DNA from: Streptomyces typhae
Lineage (GTDB): Bacteria > Actinomycetota > Actinomycetes > Streptomycetales > Streptomycetaceae
Reading direction: 5' to 3'
Length of the DNA: 64,000 bases
Assembly (NCBI RefSeq): GCF_009755605.1
Contig: NZ_WPNZ01000022.1
Location: 62,001 to 126,000 of the forward strand
Made by a program: the position numbers and the translations under genes
Shown here: positions 60,400 to 64,000 of the stretch, in pieces
How the letters are laid out: each line of letters opens with the position of its first letter
How positions within the stretch are numbered: position 1 is the stretch's first letter
The notes under the pieces: generated by a model
What the model was told of the DNA's origin: nothing
The model's input: the letters and a program-made list of their open reading frames with translations, nothing else
The model's database searches: none

Positions 60400-63300
60400 A
60401 TGGGCCGACCGGAAGCGCCCCTCGATCCGAGCGCGGGCCCCGTGCAGCAGTTCGCGTACGCGCTGCGCAAGCTGCGCCAGGACACGGACGGTCTCACCTA
60501 CCGGGCCATGGCGCGGTCCGCTCACTACTCCGTCACCGTCCTCGCCCAGGCGGCCGCGGGCACGCGCCTCCCCTCCCTTGCCGTCACCTTGGCGTACGTG
60601 CGGGCCTGCGGAGGGGACGTCGAGGAGTGGGAACACCGCTGGAACGAGGCGAACGAAGCGCATGAGGCGGTGGCCGCGGCCGGGCGCGGCGACGCCGGGC
60701 GTGCCTCGCCCTATCAGGGCCTGGCCCGCTTCGAACCGGACGACCACGCCAGATTCTTCGGCCGCGACGCCCTGGTGGCGGGCGCGGAGACACTGGTGGG
60801 CCGGCACCGGTTCGCCGCGATCCTCGGCCCTTCGGGCAGCGGCAAGTCCTCGCTGCTGCGCGCCGGTCTGATCCCCGCACTGCGGGCCGCAGGGCAGGAC
60901 CTGGCCGCGATCAGGATCCTCACCCCCGGCGCTCGTCCCGCACGCGTGCACGCGGCGGCCCTGGAGGCAGCCGACGGCGACGCGGACACCGTCCTCGTCG
61001 TCGACCAGTTCGAGGAAGTCTTCACCCTCTGCCACGACCCGGCGGAGCGCACCGAGTTCATCGACCGGCTGCTCGCCGCCCGCGATCCGGTGAACAGGCT
61101 GCGCGTCGTGATCGCGGTACGCGCCGACTTCTACGGCCGCTGCGCCGAACACCGGGCCCTGGCCGACGCCTTGCCCGACTGCAGCCTGCTCGTCGGCCCG
61201 ATGAACGCGGCGGAACTGCGGGCAGCGGTCGTCGGACCCGCGCAGACGGCGGGGCTGGTCGTGGAGCGGGAACTGACCGCCCGGCTCACCAAGGAGGTCG
61301 AGGGCGAACCGGGCGGGCTGCCCCTGTTGTCGCACGTGCTGCGGGAGACCTGGCTCCGGCGCCGGGGCCGGGTCCTGACGGTGGCGGCCTGCGAAGCGGC
61401 CGGTGGCCTGCACGGCGCGATCGCCAAGACCGCGGAGACCGTCTACACCCGGCTCACCGCCCCCCAGGCGCACCTGGCCCGCCTGCTGCTGCTCCGACTC
61501 GTCACCCCGGGGGAAGGCGGCCCGGACACCCGTCGCCCCGTCTCCCGCTCCGAGCTCGACCTGGCGGACGGTTCGGGCGACGTGGACCAGGTCCTCGAAC
61601 GTCTTGCCCACGCCCGCCTCATCACGCTCGGCGAAGACACCGTCGACCTCGCCCACGAGGCACTGATCACCAGCTGGCCCCGCCTGCACACCTGGATCGA
61701 CGACGCCCGCGACCGGCTGCGTCTGCACCGTCGTCTCACCGATGCCGCCCGCGCGTGGCAGGACCTGGACCACGACCGCGGCGCGCTGTACCGGGGCAGG
61801 CGTTTGGAGGCGGCCGAGGAGACCTTCTCCCGGTCCGCGCACCGCTCGTCCCTGACCGTGGTGGAAGCCGCCTTCCTCGATGCCGGTGTCGCCGCCCGCG
61901 ACGACGAGCGGCGGGCCGCGGTCCGCACCAGGCGGCGCGTGCGCACCCTGTTGGTCTCGCTGTCCGTGCTCCTGGTGCTGGTCCTCGCCGCCAGTGCCGT
62001 CGGCTGGCAGCAGAAGCGCGCCGGCGACCGTCAGGAGATCGGGGCCGGGTCCCGGCGTGCCGCCACGACGGCGGACGGTCTGCGCGCGTCGAATCCCCGC
62101 ATGGCGATGCGGCTGAGTGTCGCGGCGTGGGAGCTGAGCCGCACACCGGCGAGCCGGGCCGCCCTGCTGAGCGCCCTGCACCAGCCGGAGCAGGCGGCGT
62201 TCAGCGTGCCGGCCCAGTCCGACGAGGCGCAACGTGCTCTGACGCCCGACGGCCGGACCCTGATCAGCGTGGCCGGGGGCCAGGCCCACGCATGGGATCT
62301 CAGGAGCCATCGGCTCAGTGGCCGCCACCGCGTGCCAGACGTGGAGGACGAAGCCGGCGCGCCGAGCGAACTGAGCGACAGCGGAAGGGTGTTGGTGGTT
62401 CCTTCCGGCCGCGGCGAGCAGGTGCGGCTCTGGGACATGCGCACCCGGCGCTACCGCGGTCCTGCCTTCGGGCCGGCGCGTACGTCCGAGTCCTCGTCCG
62501 CGCTCGCACTCGGCGCCGACGACAGAACGGTGGTCTTCGCCGTCGACGGCACGGCCGAGGTGTGGGACGCGCGCGAGCGGCGTCGCCTGCACTCCATGCC
62601 CACGGGTTCCGGCGACGATCCGGTGACGGACGTCAGCCCGGACGGCCGCTTCCTGGCGATGTGCGGCGGCACCCGCGTCCTGAAGGTGCTCGATCTGCGC
62701 CGGGCCGGGAGGCAACTCGCCCTGCACGCAGGCAAAGTGCTCTGCTCTCAAGGCGTACGTTTCAGCCCCGACGGCCGCACCCTGATCGTGCCGGACCCGC
62801 ACGGCCTGCGACGCTGGCACCTTCCCTCCGGCAGAGAAGCACCCCGCCTCGACCAGATGGCGCCGCGCTCGCTCGCCGTCAGCGACGACGGGAAGTTCCT
62901 GGCAGCCGCGGGAGACGGCGGCATCGCCCTGTGGCGGCTGAGCCGACCGCAGGCCCCTGTCTTCCGCCACCCCCTGCAACACCCTGTCGACGCCCTGCGG
63001 ATCGACCCCTCGACGCGTACGCTCCACTTCCTCCAGACCGAGGCCGGCGGTGTGCAGGTCGTGCGGACGCTCGGCCTGGGACGGGCGCTGGAGCCCTCGT
63101 GGGGCGGCCGGACCGTGCGCGAGGCCCTGTTCAGTACGGATGCGAGCACGCTGGCCCTCGCCGAGGACGGCGGTCGGCGTTTCCGGCTGCTGCGCGGCCC
63201 CACCGGGAGGACCACGGCGATCCTCCCGGCCCCGGCGAGGTCGGAGGGCGGCCCTCTCATGTCGTTGAGCGCCGACGGACGGCGCTTCGCGTACGGCAGT

Positions 63301-64000
63301 GGCCCGGACGACGCCGATCACCACGGTCAGGTCATCGTCTGGGACGCCGAGAGGCGTCGGCCCCTGGCGCGCGTCCCGCACGAGCGGTCCGGCACGGAAG
63401 TGGCGGGGGCGGTGCTCAGCCCGGACGGACGCGCGCTCATCACCACCGGCTGGGACAGCCTCACTCAGTGGGACGCGCGCAGCGGAGAACCGTCGCGCAC
63501 CCTGTCCCGCAGTGTGGGGTCCCTCGTCGTGGCGAGCGACGGCGGGCTGGGTGAACTGCGTGCGATCAGTGCTGACGGCGGGCTGATCCTCACGAACGAC
63601 GGGTCGCTGCTCAGCCCCGCCACCGGCCGAACCCTCCCCCATCAGCTGGGCTCCTGCGGTGACTGCGTTCTCGCGTTCAACCAGGACGCCGACCGCATAG
63701 CCCTGCTGGCGTCCCAACGGGTGTCACTGTGGGACGCGGGCCTGAACCGCATGCTGGCCGTCCTGCCCACCACCGGGTTCGGCCCCCTGGAGGAGCTGAC
63801 GGCGGTGGCCTTCTCACCGGACGGCACCACCCTGGCCGTGGCAGGTTCGTACGGCACCGTCCGCCTCTGGGACCTGCCTTCCCGGGAGCCCCTTGGCACC
63901 GGCCCGACCACACCCGGGGACCGCATCCACGCCCTGGCGTTCGGCCCCGGGAGCGACGTCCTGTACGCCGCCGGTGAGAAGGTGCCGTGGCAGAAGTACG
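60400..64000 (+). CDS. HTH-nSTAND ATPase with WD40 repeats (partial at right edge)
   Basis: At least 1200 residues, open to the window end; ATG 60400 follows GGGGGGAG. An N-terminal XRE-like helix-turn-helix (about 15-75; FAYALRKLRQDTDGLTYRAM, SVTVLAQAAAGTRLPSLAVT) is followed by the entry PYQGLARFEPDDHARFFGRD and the P-loop GPSGSGKSSLLRAG near residue 148. Next are VLVVDQFEEVFTLC (Walker B), a winged-helix region, one membrane helix (LLVSLSVLLVLVLAASAVGW, about 515) and then beta-propeller WD40-like repeats (DGRTLISVAGGQAHAWDLRS, DGRALITTGWDSLTQWDARS and others). This is the nSTAND1 architecture widespread in Streptomyces, a signal-gated NTPase. The output and trigger are unknown. Confidence 0.9.
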   Translation, partial: MGRPEAPLDPSAGPVQQFAYALRKLRQDTDGLTYRAMARSAHYSVTVLAQAAAGTRLPSLAVTLAYVRACGGDVEEWEHRWNEANEAHEAVAAAGRGDAGRASPYQGLARFEPDDHARFFGRDALVAGAETLVGRHRFAAILGPSGSGKSSLLRAGLIPALRAAGQDLAAIRILTPGARPARVHAAALEAADGDADTVLVVDQFEEVFTLCHDPAERTEFIDRLLAARDPVNRLRVVIAVRADFYGRCAEHRALADALPDCSLLVGPMNAAELRAAVVGPAQTAGLVVERELTARLTKEVEGEPGGLPLLSHVLRETWLRRRGRVLTVAACEAAGGLHGAIAKTAETVYTRLTAPQAHLARLLLLRLVTPGEGGPDTRRPVSRSELDLADGSGDVDQVLERLAHARLITLGEDTVDLAHEALITSWPRLHTWIDDARDRLRLHRRLTDAARAWQDLDHDRGALYRGRRLEAAEETFSRSAHRSSLTVVEAAFLDAGVAARDDERRAAVRTRRRVRTLLVSLSVLLVLVLAASAVGWQQKRAGDRQEIGAGSRRAATTADGLRASNPRMAMRLSVAAWELSRTPASRAALLSALHQPEQAAFSVPAQSDEAQRALTPDGRTLISVAGGQAHAWDLRSHRLSGRHRVPDVEDEAGAPSELSDSGRVLVVPSGRGEQVRLWDMRTRRYRGPAFGPARTSESSSALALGADDRTVVFAVDGTAEVWDARERRRLHSMPTGSGDDPVTDVSPDGRFLAMCGGTRVLKVLDLRRAGRQLALHAGKVLCSQGVRFSPDGRTLIVPDPHGLRRWHLPSGREAPRLDQMAPRSLAVSDDGKFLAAAGDGGIALWRLSRPQAPVFRHPLQHPVDALRIDPSTRTLHFLQTEAGGVQVVRTLGLGRALEPSWGGRTVREALFSTDASTLALAEDGGRRFRLLRGPTGRTTAILPAPARSEGGPLMSLSADGRRFAYGSGPDDADHHGQVIVWDAERRRPLARVPHERSGTEVAGAVLSPDGRALITTGWDSLTQWDARSGEPSRTLSRSVGSLVVASDGGLGELRAISADGGLILTNDGSLLSPATGRTLPHQLGSCGDCVLAFNQDADRIALLASQRVSLWDAGLNRMLAVLPTTGFGPLEELTAVAFSPDGTTLAVAGSYGTVRLWDLPSREPLGTGPTTPGDRIHALAFGPGSDVLYAAGEKVPWQKY

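Noticed and set aside
60292..63717. 1141-residue minus-strand frame at the right edge
   Set aside because: It is antisense to the nSTAND protein, which has clear P-loop and WD40 motifs, and it shows none of its own.

Overview
The window is high-GC actinobacterial DNA. Third-position G/C bias, many GTG and TTG starts behind GGAGG-type ribosome sites, an ANTAR regulator, a MerR/UvrA resistance pair, ALF repeats and an nSTAND WD40 ATPase all suggest a Streptomyces. No RNA gene, insertion sequence or CRISPR array was found.

The centre (about 7.8-40.2 kb) is a biosynthetic cluster for a bicyclic chromodepsipeptide of the echinomycin/triostin (quinoxaline) type. Two coupled NRPS genes read C-A-PCP-E-C-A-PCP and C-A-NMT-PCP-C-A-NMT-PCP-TE. 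Their adenylation pockets read by eye as Ser, Gly/Ala-like, Cys-like and Val. With the epimerase and two N-methyltransferases this gives D-Ser, Ala/Gly, N-Me-Cys and N-Me-Val, which a TE of this family would dimerise and cyclise. An A-PCP didomain, a P450 and a tryptophan-2,3-dioxygenase-like enzyme would make and open beta-hydroxytryptophan. A kynurenine-monooxygenase-like flavoenzyme, an isopropylmalate-dehydrogenase-like enzyme, an ABM protein and a type II thioesterase would continue to the bicyclic aromatic acid. An aryl-AMP ligase would activate that acid. A CxxC flavoenzyme would close the cross-bridge disulfide, and a UvrA-like protein with a TioE-type MerR regulator would give self-resistance. 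No MbtH, formamidase or clear thioacetal-forming methyltransferase is visible.

Two separate loci look like RiPP systems. At 0.3-6.5 kb a five-gene minus-strand operon starts with a 100-residue acidic peptide with a basic tail, followed by an asparagine-synthetase-like amide synthase, a GT4 glycosyltransferase, a methyltransferase and a DoxX-like membrane protein. At 57.6-60.1 kb a 58-residue peptide ending NQSCNHGCGG precedes a radical SAM enzyme and a translationally coupled helical-repeat protein. An aerolysin/ETX-like beta-pore protein sits between the first locus and the depsipeptide cluster.

Right of the cluster are a BCCT transporter and a secreted operon (small exported protein, ALF-repeat coiled-coil protein, trypsin-fold pseudoprotease with a beta-trefoil lectin). 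These are followed by a MEDS-STAS/HATPase signalling pair, a cold-shock protein, a lipoprotein, an EamA transporter, a B12-type radical SAM enzyme, a GAF-ANTAR regulator, a DUF6221-like protein, a membrane protein and, running off the right edge, an HTH-nSTAND-WD40 protein.

A recurring oddity is short-period tandem repeats (12-48 bp) at gene ends, in protein linkers and in one leader, where nine 16-bp units each carry a purine-rich ribosome-site-like core.
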